Origin: Streptomyces sp. B21-105
GTDB taxonomy: Bacteria; Actinomycetota; Actinomycetes; Streptomycetales; Streptomycetaceae
Assembly (NCBI RefSeq): GCF_036898465.1
Contig: NZ_JARUMJ010000001.1
Span: 6,510,001 to 6,574,000 of the forward strand
Reading direction: 5' to 3'
Length of the DNA stretch: 64,000 nucleotides
Shown: one piece after another, positions 26,541 through 35,683 of the stretch
Layout: every line of letters begins with the position of its first letter
Position numbering within the stretch: position 1 is the first letter of the stretch
Notes under the pieces: model-generated
Seen by the model: the letters and a program-made list of their open reading frames with translations, nothing else
Database searches by the model: none
What the model was told of the DNA's origin: nothing
Made by a program: the position numbers and the translations under genes

Positions 26541-29500
26541 GTGCACCTCAAGGCCCTGACCCTGCGGGGGTTCAAGTCGTTCGCCTCCGCGACCACGCTC
26601 CGGTTCGAACCGGGGATCACGTGCGTCGTAGGACCCAACGGCTCGGGCAAGTCCAACGTCGTCGACGCGCTCAGCTGGGTCATGGGCGAGCAGGGCGCCA
26701 AGTCGCTGCGCGGCGGCAAGATGGAGGACGTGATCTTCGCCGGCACCACCGGCCGTCCCCCGCTGGGCCGCGCCGAGGTGTCCCTGACCATCGACAACTC
26801 CGACGGGGCGCTGCCCATCGAGTACGCCGAGGTCACCATCACGCGGATCATGTTCCGCAACGGCGGCAGCGAATACCAGATCAACGGCGACACCTGCCGG
26901 CTGCTCGACATCCAGGACCTGCTCTCCGACTCCGGCATCGGCCGTGAGATGCACGTGATCGTCGGCCAGGGCCAGCTCGACTCCGTCCTGCACGCCGACC
27001 CCATGGGCCGCCGGGCGTTCATCGAGGAGGCGGCGGGCGTCCTCAAGCACCGCAAGCGCAAGGAGAAGGCGCTCCGCAAGCTGGACGCGATGCAGGCCAA
27101 CCTCGCGCGCGTGCAGGACCTCACCGACGAACTCCGGCGTCAGCTCAAGCCGCTCGGCCGCCAGGCCGCCGTGGCCCGCCGCGCCGCCGTCATCCAGGCC
27201 GATCTGCGTGACGCCAGGCTGCGCCTGCTCGCCGACGATCTCGTCACGCTGCGGGAGGCCCTGCGGACGGAGGTCGCCGACGAGGCCGCGCTCAAGGAAC
27301 GCAAGGACGCGGCCGAGCAGGAGCTGAAAAAGGCTCTCCAGCGCGAGGCCCTCCTGGAGGACGAGGTCCGGCAGCTCACCCCGCGTCTCCAGCGGGCCCA
27401 GCAGACCTGGTACGAGCTGTCCCAGCTCGCCGAGCGCGTCCGGGGCACCGTCTCGCTCGCCGACGCCCGGGTGAAGAGCGCCACTTCCGCACCCCCCGAG
27501 GAGCGGCGCGGCCGCGACCCCGAGGACATGGAGCGTGAGGCGGCCCGGATCCGCGAGCAGGAGGCCGAACTGGAGGCTGCTCTCGAAGCGGCCCAGCACG
27601 CGCTCGACGACACCGTCGCCCACCGCGCGGACCTGGAACGGGAACTCTCCGTCGAGGAACGGCGGCTGAAGGACGTCGCCCGGGCCATCGCCGACCGCCG
27701 CGAGGGCCTGGCCCGGCTGAACGGCCAGGTCAACGCGGCCCGTTCGCGCGCCGCCTCGGCGCAGGCCGAGATCGACCGCCTCGCCGCGGCCCGCGACGAG
27801 GCGCAGGAACGGGCGGTCACCGCACAGGAGGAGTACGAGGCGCTCAAGGCGGAGGTCGACGGCCTCGACGCGGACGACCACGAGCTCGCCGAGCGGCACG
27901 AGAGCGCCAAGCGGCAGCTCGCCGAAGCGGAGACCGCGCTCACCGACGCCCGCGAGGCGGCCACGGCCGCCGAACGCAGCCGCGCCGCGACCCGCGCCCG
28001 CCGCGACGCCCTCGCCCTGGGCCTGCGCCGCAAGGACGGCACGGGCGCGCTGCTCGCCGCACGCGACCGCCTGAACGGCCTGCTGGGTCCGGCGGCCGGA
28101 CTGCTGACGGTGACGTCGGGCCACGAGGTCGCGCTGGCGGCGGCCTTCGGCGCCGCCGCCGACGCGATCGCGGTGACGACGCCCGCCGCGGCGGCCGAAG
28201 CCATCCGTCTGCTGCGCAAGCAGGACGCGGGTCGCGCCGCGCTGCTGCTCAGCGGCGCCGTCGACGACCCGCCCGAGGAACAGCGCACCGCCTGCCGGCC
28301 CACGGACGGTCAGCCCCTCGACGTACAACACGCCGCCGGCCGGCTCGCGGCCGGGCAGCCCGCCGCCGGGCAGCGCACCGACCACCGGCTGACGGACGGG
28401 GGCGGCATTGGCGGGCCGTCCACCGAGGGTCAGCCCACCGCCCGCCAGCCCTCGGACGGGCAACAGGCCGTCGGCCAGCCCGCGGTCGGCCGGCCCACCG
28501 AACGGCGACACGCCGTCGGCGAGCCCACGGACAGCCGGCCCTCTGACGCGCAGTCCGCCGACCGGCAGCGCATCGACCATCACCCCGCCGACCATCAGTC
28601 GGGCGACCGGCAGCCCACCGATCATCACCCCGCCGACCGGCAACGCGCCCAGTGGCAGTCCGCCGACCGGCAGTGTGCCGTCGCGCTGCCGTACGCCGCT
28701 GATCTCGTGCGGGGTCCCGCCGAGCTCATGCCCGCCGTGCGCCGGCTGCTGCGGGGGATCGTGGTCGTGGGCACGCTGGAGGACGCCGAGGAATTGGTCT
28801 ACGCCCGCCCGGACCTCACCGCGGTCACCGCCGAGGGCGATCTGCTGGGCGCGCATTTCGCGCACGGCGGGTCCGCCGGGGCGCCCAGCCTGCTGGAGGT
28901 GCAGGCATCCGTCGACGAGGCGGCCGCCGAGCTCGACGAGCTGGCAGTGCGCTGCGCTGAGCTCGCGGAGGCGCAGCGCACGGCCGGCGAGCGTCGCCAG
29001 GTGTGTGCCGCGCTCGTCGAGGAGATGGGGGAGCGGCGGCGGGCCGCCGACCGGGAGAAGTCGGCCGTGGCGCAGCAGCTCGGGCGGCTCGCGGGGCAGG
29101 CCCGGGGCGCGGCCGGCGAGGCCGAGCGGTCCGCGGCGGCCGCGGCGCGGGCGCAGGAAGCGCTCGACCGGGCGGTGGAGGAGGCCGAGGAACTGTCGGC
29201 CCGGCTGGCCGTCGCCGAGGAGGCGCCGGCCGACGAGGAGCCCGACTCCTCCGTGCGGGACCGGCTCGCCGCCGACGGGGCCAACGCGCGGCAGACCGAG
29301 ATGGAGGCCCGGCTTCAGGTCCGTACCCACGAGGAGCGGGTCAAGGGGCTGGCCGGGCGGGCCGACTCGCTGGACCGGGCCGCGCGGGCGGAACGCGAGG
29401 CACGCGCGCGTGCCGAGCAGCGGCGGGCGCGGCTGCGCCAGGAGGCGGCCGTCGCGGAGGCCGTGGCCTCAGGCGCGCGGCAACTGCTCGCCCACGTCGA

Positions 29501-30485
29501 GGTGTCCGTGGGCCGGGCCGAGGCGGAGCGGGTCGCCGCCGACGCGGCCAAGGCACGGCGCGAGCAGGAACTGACCGCCGCCCGCACCGCCGGGCGTGAT
29601 CTGAAGGGTGAGCTGGACAAGCTGACGGACTCGGTGCACCGCGGCGAGGTGCTCGGCGCCGAGAAGCGGATGCGGATCGAGCAACTGGAGACCAAGGCTC
29701 TGGAGGAGCTCGGCGTGGAGCCCGCGGGGCTCGTCTCCGAGTACGGGCCGCATCAGCTCGTGCCGCCGTCGCCGCCCGCCGAGGGCGAGGTGCTGCCCGA
29801 GGACCCGGAGGACCCGCGCAACCAGCCGAGGCCGTTCCGGCGCGTCGAGCAGGAGAAGCGCCTGCGGTCGGCCGAGCGCGCCTACCAGCAGCTCGGCAAG
29901 GTGAACCCGCTGGCGCTGGAGGAGTTCTCCGCGCTGGAGGAGCGGCACAAGTTCCTCAGCGAGCAGCTGGAGGACCTCAAGAAGACCCGGACCGACCTCC
30001 TTCAGGTCGTGAAGGAGGTCGACGAGCGCGTCGAGCAGGTTTTCACCGAGGCCTTCCGGGATACCGCACGTCAGTTCGAGGGAGTGTTCGGCCGGCTGTT
30101 CCCGGGTGGCGAGGGGCGGTTGATCCTGACCGACCCCGACAACATGCTCACCACGGGCGTGGACGTAGAGGCCCGGCCCCCGGGCAAGAAGGTCAAACGG
30201 CTCAGTCTGCTCTCCGGCGGCGAGCGGTCGCTGACCGCGGTCGCCATGCTGGTGTCGATCTTCAAGGCACGGCCCAGCCCGTTCTACGTCATGGACGAGG
30301 TCGAGGCCGCCCTCGACGACACCAACCTGCAGCGACTCATCCGCATCATGCAGGAGCTGCAGGAGTCCTCGCAGCTGATCGTGATCACGCACCAGAAGCG
30401 CACGATGGAGGTCGCCGATGCGCTGTACGGCGTGTCCATGCAGGGCGACGGTGTGTCGAAGGTCATCAGCCAGCGCCTGCGTTGA
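26541..30485 (+). CDS. smc: Chromosome segregation protein SMC with an expanded hinge region
   Basis: SMC is the ATPase of bacterial condensin (with ScpA/ScpB), compacting and segregating chromosomes. The N-terminal head has Walker A GPNGSGKSNVVDALSWVMGEQ (about 32-52). Two long coiled-coil arms flank a hinge near residues 500-680. The C-terminal head has the ABC signature LSLLSGGERSLTAVAML and Walker B FYVMDEVEAALDD. The GTG start gives the canonical MHLKALTLRGFKSFA. At 1314 residues it is longer than the roughly 1190 usual for actinobacteria, because about 135 residues of Gln/Asp/Pro/His-rich repeats are inserted in the hinge (about residues 577-715). Confidence 0.95.
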   Translation: MHLKALTLRGFKSFASATTLRFEPGITCVVGPNGSGKSNVVDALSWVMGEQGAKSLRGGKMEDVIFAGTTGRPPLGRAEVSLTIDNSDGALPIEYAEVTITRIMFRNGGSEYQINGDTCRLLDIQDLLSDSGIGREMHVIVGQGQLDSVLHADPMGRRAFIEEAAGVLKHRKRKEKALRKLDAMQANLARVQDLTDELRRQLKPLGRQAAVARRAAVIQADLRDARLRLLADDLVTLREALRTEVADEAALKERKDAAEQELKKALQREALLEDEVRQLTPRLQRAQQTWYELSQLAERVRGTVSLADARVKSATSAPPEERRGRDPEDMEREAARIREQEAELEAALEAAQHALDDTVAHRADLERELSVEERRLKDVARAIADRREGLARLNGQVNAARSRAASAQAEIDRLAAARDEAQERAVTAQEEYEALKAEVDGLDADDHELAERHESAKRQLAEAETALTDAREAATAAERSRAATRARRDALALGLRRKDGTGALLAARDRLNGLLGPAAGLLTVTSGHEVALAAAFGAAADAIAVTTPAAAAEAIRLLRKQDAGRAALLLSGAVDDPPEEQRTACRPTDGQPLDVQHAAGRLAAGQPAAGQRTDHRLTDGGGIGGPSTEGQPTARQPSDGQQAVGQPAVGRPTERRHAVGEPTDSRPSDAQSADRQRIDHHPADHQSGDRQPTDHHPADRQRAQWQSADRQCAVALPYAADLVRGPAELMPAVRRLLRGIVVVGTLEDAEELVYARPDLTAVTAEGDLLGAHFAHGGSAGAPSLLEVQASVDEAAAELDELAVRCAELAEAQRTAGERRQVCAALVEEMGERRRAADREKSAVAQQLGRLAGQARGAAGEAERSAAAAARAQEALDRAVEEAEELSARLAVAEEAPADEEPDSSVRDRLAADGANARQTEMEARLQVRTHEERVKGLAGRADSLDRAARAEREARARAEQRRARLRQEAAVAEAVASGARQLLAHVEVSVGRAEAERVAADAAKARREQELTAARTAGRDLKGELDKLTDSVHRGEVLGAEKRMRIEQLETKALEELGVEPAGLVSEYGPHQLVPPSPPAEGEVLPEDPEDPRNQPRPFRRVEQEKRLRSAERAYQQLGKVNPLALEEFSALEERHKFLSEQLEDLKKTRTDLLQVVKEVDERVEQVFTEAFRDTARQFEGVFGRLFPGGEGRLILTDPDNMLTTGVDVEARPPGKKVKRLSLLSGGERSLTAVAMLVSIFKARPSPFYVMDEVEAALDDTNLQRLIRIMQELQESSQLIVITHQKRTMEVADALYGVSMQGDGVSKVISQRLR
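28270..28690 (+). repeat. Degenerate tandem repeats inserted in the SMC hinge
   Basis: This 420-bp stretch is made of imperfect short repeats built on CGACCGGCAGCCCACCGA-like units. In frame they encode low-complexity peptides such as GQPAAGQR, ADRQRIDHHPADHQ and DRQPTDHHPADRQ. Normal hinge sequence resumes at ALPYAADLVRGPAELMPAV. The insertion keeps the reading frame. Confidence 0.85.
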
Positions 30486-30601
30486 GCGGCCGGAGCGGGT
30501 AACCCGCAATCCGGCTCCCACTCTGCTGCACACCCAGTCAAGCTTCAGAAGTCGAACACACTCCCGTCACGTGGGCGCTGAAAAGTCACAACCGAGCCCT
30601 A

Positions 30602-30629
30602 TTGACTTCAGAACTTGAAGGCATAGTCT
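30602..30629 (+). promoter_or_regulatory. Candidate promoter of glcP
   Basis: TTGACT (30602-30607) and TAGTCT (30624-30629) are spaced by 16 bp, close to the housekeeping sigma-70-type consensus, in a locally AT-richer region about 90 bp upstream of the glcP start. Confidence 0.5.
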
Positions 30630-30680
30630 CGGCACCGTTGATTTTACCTTCAGATGCCACCTATCTGGAGGTGCTGACCC

Positions 30681-30700
30681 CGTCGGCAGCGCTGCCGACG
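30681..30700 (+). promoter_or_regulatory. 20-bp perfect palindrome in the glcP leader
   Basis: CGTCGGCAGC-GCTGCCGACG is an exact inverted repeat with no loop, sitting between the candidate promoter and the ribosome site of glcP. It may be an operator or an mRNA hairpin affecting translation. Confidence 0.5.
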
Positions 30701-30716
30701 GCCCGAGGAGTTGAAC

Positions 30717-32135
30717 GTGACCAGCACAGAGCAGGCGCACAAGTCAGGAGCCGGGACGGCTCACCCCGAACATCTCGGGCACGTCGTCTTCATCGCGGCG
30801 GCGGCCGCGATGGGCGGATTCCTCTTCGGCTACGACAGCTCCGTGATCAACGGCGCGGTCGAGGCCATCCGGGACCGCTACGACGTCGGCTCCGCGGCCC
30901 TGGCGCAGGTCATCGCCATCGCCCTGATCGGCTGCGCCGTCGGCGCAGCGACCGCCGGCCGCATCGCGGACCGCATCGGCCGCATCCGGGTCATGCAGAT
31001 CGCCGCCGTGCTGTTCACGGTCAGCGCCGTCGGCTCGGCGCTGCCCTTCGCGCTCTGGGACTTCGCCGCCTGGCGGGTCGTCGGCGGCTTCGCCATCGGC
31101 ATGGCCTCCGTCATCGGCCCCGCCTACATCGCGGAGGTCGCCCCGCCCGCCTACCGCGGCCGGCTCGGCTCCTTCCAGCAGGCCGCGATCGTCATCGGCA
31201 TCGCGATCTCCCAGCTGGTCAACTGGGGACTGCTCAACTCCGCCGAGGGCGACCAGCGCGGTGAGCTCATGGGCCTGGAGGCCTGGCAGGTCATGCTCGG
31301 CGTCATGGTGGTCCCGGCCGTCCTGTACGGCCTGCTCTCCTTCGCCATCCCCGAGTCCCCCCGCTTCCTGATCTCCGTCGGCAAGCGCGAGCGGGCCCGC
31401 GAGATCCTCGAAGAGGTCGAAGGCGGCAGCGTCGACCTGGACGCCCGCGTCGCCGAGATCGAGCACGCGATGAAGAGCGAGCACAAGTCGACGTTCAAGG
31501 ACCTGCTCGGCGGTTCCTTCTTCTTCAAGCCGATCGTCTGGATCGGCATCGGCCTGTCGGTCTTCCAGCAGTTCGTCGGCATCAACGTCGCGTTCTACTA
31601 CTCCTCGACGCTGTGGCAGTCGGTCGGCGTCGACCCGACGGACTCGTTCTTCTACTCGTTCACGACGTCGATCATCAACATCCTCGGCACCGTCATCGCG
31701 ATGATCTTCGTGGACCGCATCGGCCGCAGGCCGCTGGCCCTGATCGGCTCCGTCGGCATGGTCGTCGGCCTCGCGCTGGAGGCCTGGGCGTTCTCCTTCG
31801 ACCTCGTCGACGGCAAGCTGCCGGCCACCCAGGGCTGGGTCGCCCTGATCGCCGCCCACGTGTTCGTCCTCTTCTTCGCCCTGTCCTGGGGTGTCGTCGT
31901 CTGGGTCTTCCTCGGCGAGATGTTCCCCAACCGCATCCGCGCCGCGGCGCTCGGCGTGGCCGCCTCCGCGCAGTGGATCGCCAACTGGGCCATCACGGCG
32001 AGCTTCCCGTCGCTGGCCGACTGGAACCTCTCCGCCACCTACGTGATCTACACGGCCTTCGCAGCGCTCTCCATCCCGTTCGTCCTGAGGTACGTCAAGG
32101 AGACGAAGGGCAAGGCGCTGGAGGAGATGGGCTGA
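30717..32135 (+). CDS. glcP: Glucose/sugar:H+ symporter of the MFS sugar porter family (GlcP-like)
   Basis: A 472-residue, 12-helix sugar porter. Family motifs are GGFLFGYDSSVINGA (TM1), RIADRIGRIRVM (loop 2-3), PESPRFLISVGKRERA (middle loop), QQFVGINVAFYYSS (TM7, sugar-binding Gln-Gln), VDRIGRRPLALIG and the C-terminal ETKGKALEEM. In Streptomyces coelicolor GlcP at this locus is the main glucose permease; that role is inferred here from synteny and sequence. The GTG start (MTSTEQAHKSG) follows GAGGAG by six bases. Expression is probably sugar-regulated through the palindrome upstream. Confidence 0.9.
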   Translation: MTSTEQAHKSGAGTAHPEHLGHVVFIAAAAAMGGFLFGYDSSVINGAVEAIRDRYDVGSAALAQVIAIALIGCAVGAATAGRIADRIGRIRVMQIAAVLFTVSAVGSALPFALWDFAAWRVVGGFAIGMASVIGPAYIAEVAPPAYRGRLGSFQQAAIVIGIAISQLVNWGLLNSAEGDQRGELMGLEAWQVMLGVMVVPAVLYGLLSFAIPESPRFLISVGKRERAREILEEVEGGSVDLDARVAEIEHAMKSEHKSTFKDLLGGSFFFKPIVWIGIGLSVFQQFVGINVAFYYSSTLWQSVGVDPTDSFFYSFTTSIINILGTVIAMIFVDRIGRRPLALIGSVGMVVGLALEAWAFSFDLVDGKLPATQGWVALIAAHVFVLFFALSWGVVVWVFLGEMFPNRIRAAALGVAASAQWIANWAITASFPSLADWNLSATYVIYTAFAALSIPFVLRYVKETKGKALEEMG

Positions 32136-32240
32136 CGCTTCCCGACAGACGGCCGCTGCCCGAGTGGCCCCCGATCTCGAGGAGCCGGGCCGAGTCCCCG
32201 CTGCCGGCTCCTCGACACCCGTAGGACGTGCTGCCCCGGC

Positions 32241-33212
32241 TCACCCCCCGAGCCGGGGCAGCACGCCTTCGCAGAACAGCCGCAGACTGCGCCACCCCTC
32301 CTCCACCGGCATCCCGCCCGCCAGCGGATGCAGGACGAGGTTGTCGAGCCCCTGTGCCACGCACGCGTCCGGCGTGAGGATCCGGTAGACGCCCTCCTCC
32401 CGCAGCTCCGCCACCGTCGTCGCCCCCGACTTCACCGCGGAACTGATCTCGCCCGACTGCCAGGAGGCGTAGGTCCGCGCCTCGTGCAGGAACCGCTCGC
32501 CGTACTCGGCCCACGCCCGGTCCGGATCCTCGGCGATGTGCAGCAGGGGCGTCTCGGCGCCCGGCATCATCGTCCAGCCTTCGGTCCCGTACTCGGTCAG
32601 CCGCTCCTTGTAGTACGCCTCCAGATCCGGCAGATGGGCGCTGGGGAAGAAGGGCAGCCCGAGCCGCGCGGCCCGGCGGGCGGCGGCCTTCGAGGACCCG
32701 CCCACCAGCAGCAGGGGGTGCGGATCGGTCGCCGGGCGGGGGGTGACCCGTACCGTGCGGCCCCGGTAGGTGAACTCCTCGCCGGTCCAGGCCTTCAGCA
32801 CGGTCTCCAGCAGCTCGTCCTGGAGCCGACCCCGCCGCTTCCAGTCCACCCCGGCCCGGGCGTACTCCTCCGGCCGGTAGCCGATTCCGGCGACCGTGAC
32901 CAGCCGCCCGCCGCTCAGCAGATCCAGCACCGCGATGTCCTCGGCCAGCCGCAGCGGGTCGTGCAGCGGCCCGATGACGGCCGAGACGGTCACCGCCAGT
33001 CGCCGCGTCGCCCCCAGCACCGCGCCCGCGAAGACGAAGGGCGACGGCAGCCAGTTGTTCTCGACGCCGTGATGCTCCTCGGTCTGCACGAGGGTCACCC
33101 CGTGCCGGTCCGCGTACGCGGCCATCTCCAGCGCGGCCCGGTAGCGGACGCCCAGCTCGGCGGGGGTCGCACCGGGGGCGACGAGGTTGAATCGGACGAC
33201 GGTGACGGGCAT
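32241..33212 (-). CDS. Luciferase-like (LLM) flavin-dependent oxidoreductase
   Basis: A 323-residue TIM-barrel protein of the bacterial luciferase-like family, predicted to use reduced FMN or F420. Typical segments are LVQTEEHHGVENNWLPSPFVFAGAVLGATRRLAVTVSAV (about 40-80), LAEDIAVLDLLSGGRLVTVAGIGYRPEEYARAGV (about 90-125) and LLLVGGSSKAAARRAARLG (about 175-193). The start is placed at MPVTVVRFNLVAPG, with AAGGGG ahead of it. Substrate is unknown. The window also encodes CofC, so F420 is likely available. Confidence 0.85.
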   Translation of the reverse strand: MPVTVVRFNLVAPGATPAELGVRYRAALEMAAYADRHGVTLVQTEEHHGVENNWLPSPFVFAGAVLGATRRLAVTVSAVIGPLHDPLRLAEDIAVLDLLSGGRLVTVAGIGYRPEEYARAGVDWKRRGRLQDELLETVLKAWTGEEFTYRGRTVRVTPRPATDPHPLLLVGGSSKAAARRAARLGLPFFPSAHLPDLEAYYKERLTEYGTEGWTMMPGAETPLLHIAEDPDRAWAEYGERFLHEARTYASWQSGEISSAVKSGATTVAELREEGVYRILTPDACVAQGLDNLVLHPLAGGMPVEEGWRSLRLFCEGVLPRLGG

Positions 33213-33543
33213 GGGCCCCCTTCGGGTGTGGAGGGGGACGATAGCTGACGTTCCGTCAGGTGGCCAGGGGTGTGGTGTGTCCTCGTTCGGCACGCCCGGG
33301 CGAGGGTCCCGTTACATGCCGGAAGGGTGTGTCGCGACCCACCGTATGGGTCACGACACACCCTGGGTGTGCCTCTGCGCGCACCCGACAGCTCCCTCGC
33401 TCGCGCGTACTGGAGCCGTTGTGACTCCGCCCCTGAGGGGCTTCCCGGCCGACGCGAAGTGGGACGGGCGGGCCAGCCCGGCCCGGGGCCGGTGGCCTCG
33501 CGTGGACAACGAACGGTCGAGCGGGGAGGTCACGCATACTGGC
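33213..33543. other. Divergent intergenic region with a 17-bp inverted repeat
   Basis: No gene was found. GGGTGTGTCGCGACCCA (33325-33341) and TGGGTCACGACACACCC (33347-33363) form an inverted repeat of 17 bp with one mismatch and a five-base CCGTA spacer. A smaller GCCCCTGAGGGGC palindrome follows near 33429-33441. Promoters for ftsY and the minus-strand oxidoreductase must lie here. Confidence 0.6.
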
Positions 33544-34764
33544 ATGGTTATGGAAACCGTCATCCTTGCTGTAGTCATCGCCGTGGTCGTGCTCGCGGTG
33601 CTCGGCGGGCTGGTCGTCGGCAGCCGGCGGAAGAAGCCGCTGCCCCCGCCGCCCCCCGCAGCGCCCGACATCACCGCCCCTCCGGCCGAACCGCACGTCG
33701 GCGACGAGGCCGAGACGCCGCGCGACGAACCGCGCCGCACGATCGAGGAGGTGGATCTTCCCGACGGCGGCTCGACCGGCACCGCCGTCGAGGAACCCCC
33801 CGTAGTCCCCCCTCTCGAGGTTCCCGAGCTCGAGATCCCGGAGCCCACCGAGGGGCGGCTGGTGCGCCTGCGCGCCCGGCTGTCCCGCTCGCAGAACGCC
33901 CTGGGCAAGGGGCTGCTCACGCTGCTCTCGCGCGAGCACCTCGACGAGGACACCTGGGAGGAGATCGAGGACACGCTGCTCACCGCCGACGTCGGCGTGG
34001 CCCCCACCCAGGAGCTGGTCGAGCGGCTGCGCGAGCGCGTGAAGGTGCTCGGCACCCGCACGCCCGAGGAGCTGCGCGCGCTGCTGCGCGAGGAACTGCT
34101 CAAGCTGGTCGGCGCCGACGTCGACCGCACGGTGAAGACCGAGCCCGAGGACCGCAAGCCGGGCATCGTGATGGTCGTCGGCGTCAACGGCACCGGCAAG
34201 ACCACCACCACCGGCAAGCTCGCGCGCGTGCTCGTGGCCGACGGGCGCACCGTCGTCCTGGGCGCCGCCGACACCTTCCGCGCGGCCGCCGCCGACCAGC
34301 TCCAGACCTGGGGCGAGCGGGTCGGCGCGCACACCGTGCGCGGTCCCGAGGCCGGCGACCCCGCCTCCGTCGCGTTCGACGCGGTGAAGGAGGGCAAGGA
34401 GATGGGGGTGGACGTCGTCCTCATCGACACCGCCGGCCGGCTGCACACCAAGACCGGTCTGATGGACGAGCTCGGCAAGGTCAAGCGGGTCGTCGAGAAG
34501 CACGCCCCGCTGGACGAGGTGCTGCTCGTGCTCGACGCCACCACCGGGCAGAACGGGCTCGTCCAGGCCCGGGTCTTCGCCGAGGTCGTCGACATCACCG
34601 GCATCGTGCTGACCAAGCTGGACGGCACGGCGAAGGGCGGCATCGTGGTCGCGGTCCAGCGCGAGTTGGGCGTCCCGGTCAAGCTGGTCGGACTGGGCGA
34701 GGGGGCTGACGACCTCGCGCCGTTCGAGCCGGAGGCCTTCGTTGACGCACTTATCGGGGACTGA
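33544..34764 (+). CDS. ftsY: Signal recognition particle receptor FtsY
   Basis: FtsY docks SRP-bound ribosomes at the membrane. This 406-residue protein has an N-terminal membrane segment (TVILAVVIAVVVLAVLGGLVVG) and an acidic Pro/Glu-rich A domain. The NG GTPase follows: GVNGTGKTTTTGKLA (G1), DTFRAAAADQL (G2), DTAGRLHTKTGLMDEL (G3), TKLDGTAKGG (G4) and GLGEGADDLAPF at the end. Unlike most FtsY proteins, actinobacterial ones carry a true N-terminal membrane helix, as here. The start is ATG; a second ATG two codons on is equally possible. Its partner Ffh is encoded at 42270-43820. Confidence 0.95.
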   Translation: MVMETVILAVVIAVVVLAVLGGLVVGSRRKKPLPPPPPAAPDITAPPAEPHVGDEAETPRDEPRRTIEEVDLPDGGSTGTAVEEPPVVPPLEVPELEIPEPTEGRLVRLRARLSRSQNALGKGLLTLLSREHLDEDTWEEIEDTLLTADVGVAPTQELVERLRERVKVLGTRTPEELRALLREELLKLVGADVDRTVKTEPEDRKPGIVMVVGVNGTGKTTTTGKLARVLVADGRTVVLGAADTFRAAAADQLQTWGERVGAHTVRGPEAGDPASVAFDAVKEGKEMGVDVVLIDTAGRLHTKTGLMDELGKVKRVVEKHAPLDEVLLVLDATTGQNGLVQARVFAEVVDITGIVLTKLDGTAKGGIVVAVQRELGVPVKLVGLGEGADDLAPFEPEAFVDALIGD

Positions 34765-34865
34765 CCGGCGGGGACCGACCGGCCGCGCATCGCAGGCCGC
34801 GTACCCGCCCGCCACGTCCGCGTCGTCCGTCAGGTGTGCCGAGCGGCACGCCGGGGGCACGGAAG

Positions 34866-34902
34866 AAGCGCCCGCTCCGAGATGCAGTCGGAGCGGGCGC
34901 TT
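34866..34902. terminator. Bidirectional terminator after ftsY
   Basis: AAGCGCCCGCTCCGA (34866-34880) and TCGGAGCGGGCGCTT (34888-34902) form a perfect 15-bp stem with a 7-base loop between two convergent genes. Confidence 0.9.
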
Positions 34903-34993
34903 CGCTGTGTACGTCGCCGGGCCCGTGCGGGGGAGGGCCGCTGCCGTGGCGTCATGCGGTCCCGCGGGGTGCTGGGCGTCCCGGCGGCAGACG

Positions 34994-35683
34994 TCAGGCG
35001 GTGCGGCCGAGGGTCTCCGGCGGGCCCTGGGCGCGTGACCGGTGGGCCAGGTACGCCAGCGTCCCCAGCAGCAGCCGGGCCTCCGGCGGGCGGGTCGCCG
35101 AGTCCAGCGCGGGCGGGCGCAGCCAACGCACCGGGCCGAGACCGCCGCGGTCGGAGGGCGGGGCCGTGACGAAGGCGCCGGGGCCGAGGCCGCGCAGGTC
35201 GAGGGCGGCCGGATCGTCCCACCCCATCCGGTAGAGCAGGTCCGTCAGCTCGGCGGCGGCGCCGGGGGCGACGAAGAACTGGGTGCGGCCCTCGGGCGTG
35301 GCGATGACCGGGCCGAGCGGCAGGCCCATGCGCTCGAGGCGGACCAGGGCGCGCCGCCCGGCGGACTCGGCGACGTCGAGCACGTCGAACATCCGCCCGA
35401 CGGGCAGCATCACGGCGGCGCCCGGGAATCCGCCCCAGGTCCTGCCGACGTCGTCGAGGGTGGCGCCGGCCGGGACGCGCGGGGCGAACTCCAGGGGGTG
35501 CGCACCCGGTTCGCGGCACTCGGGGCGTCCGCAGGAGCAGACGCCGCCCGCGGCCCGTGCGCCGGGCACCGCGTCCCAGCCCCACAGTCCCGTGAACTCG
35601 GCGACGGCGGTGCACTCGGACGAGCGACCGCGCCTGCGCGCGCCGGAGCGGATCTGGCGAATGCCGCCGATCGTGAAGCCCAT
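34994..35683 (-). CDS. Bifunctional DNA primase/polymerase (prim-pol) N-terminal-domain protein
   Basis: A 229-residue protein resembling the prim-pol domain (AEFTGLWGWDAVPGARAAGG..CSCGRPECREPGAHPLEFAP...TWGGFPGAAVMLPVGRMFDVLDVAESAG). It includes the short CxCGRxxCxxPGxHP zinc-like motif found ahead of the catalytic GVRLG-type region. The catalytic acidic pair is reduced to DVLDV, so polymerase activity is uncertain. In Streptomyces such small prim-pol homologues lie between ftsY and nsdA; their role is not established. It is divergent from nsdA. Confidence 0.75.
   Translation of the reverse strand: MGFTIGGIRQIRSGARRRGRSSECTAVAEFTGLWGWDAVPGARAAGGVCSCGRPECREPGAHPLEFAPRVPAGATLDDVGRTWGGFPGAAVMLPVGRMFDVLDVAESAGRRALVRLERMGLPLGPVIATPEGRTQFFVAPGAAAELTDLLYRMGWDDPAALDLRGLGPGAFVTAPPSDRGGLGPVRWLRPPALDSATRPPEARLLLGTLAYLAHRSRAQGPPETLGRTA

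Noticed and set aside
28270..28690. Possible CRISPR array in the repeat tract
   Set aside because: Repeats are short, imperfect, without regular spacers, and translate in frame within SMC.
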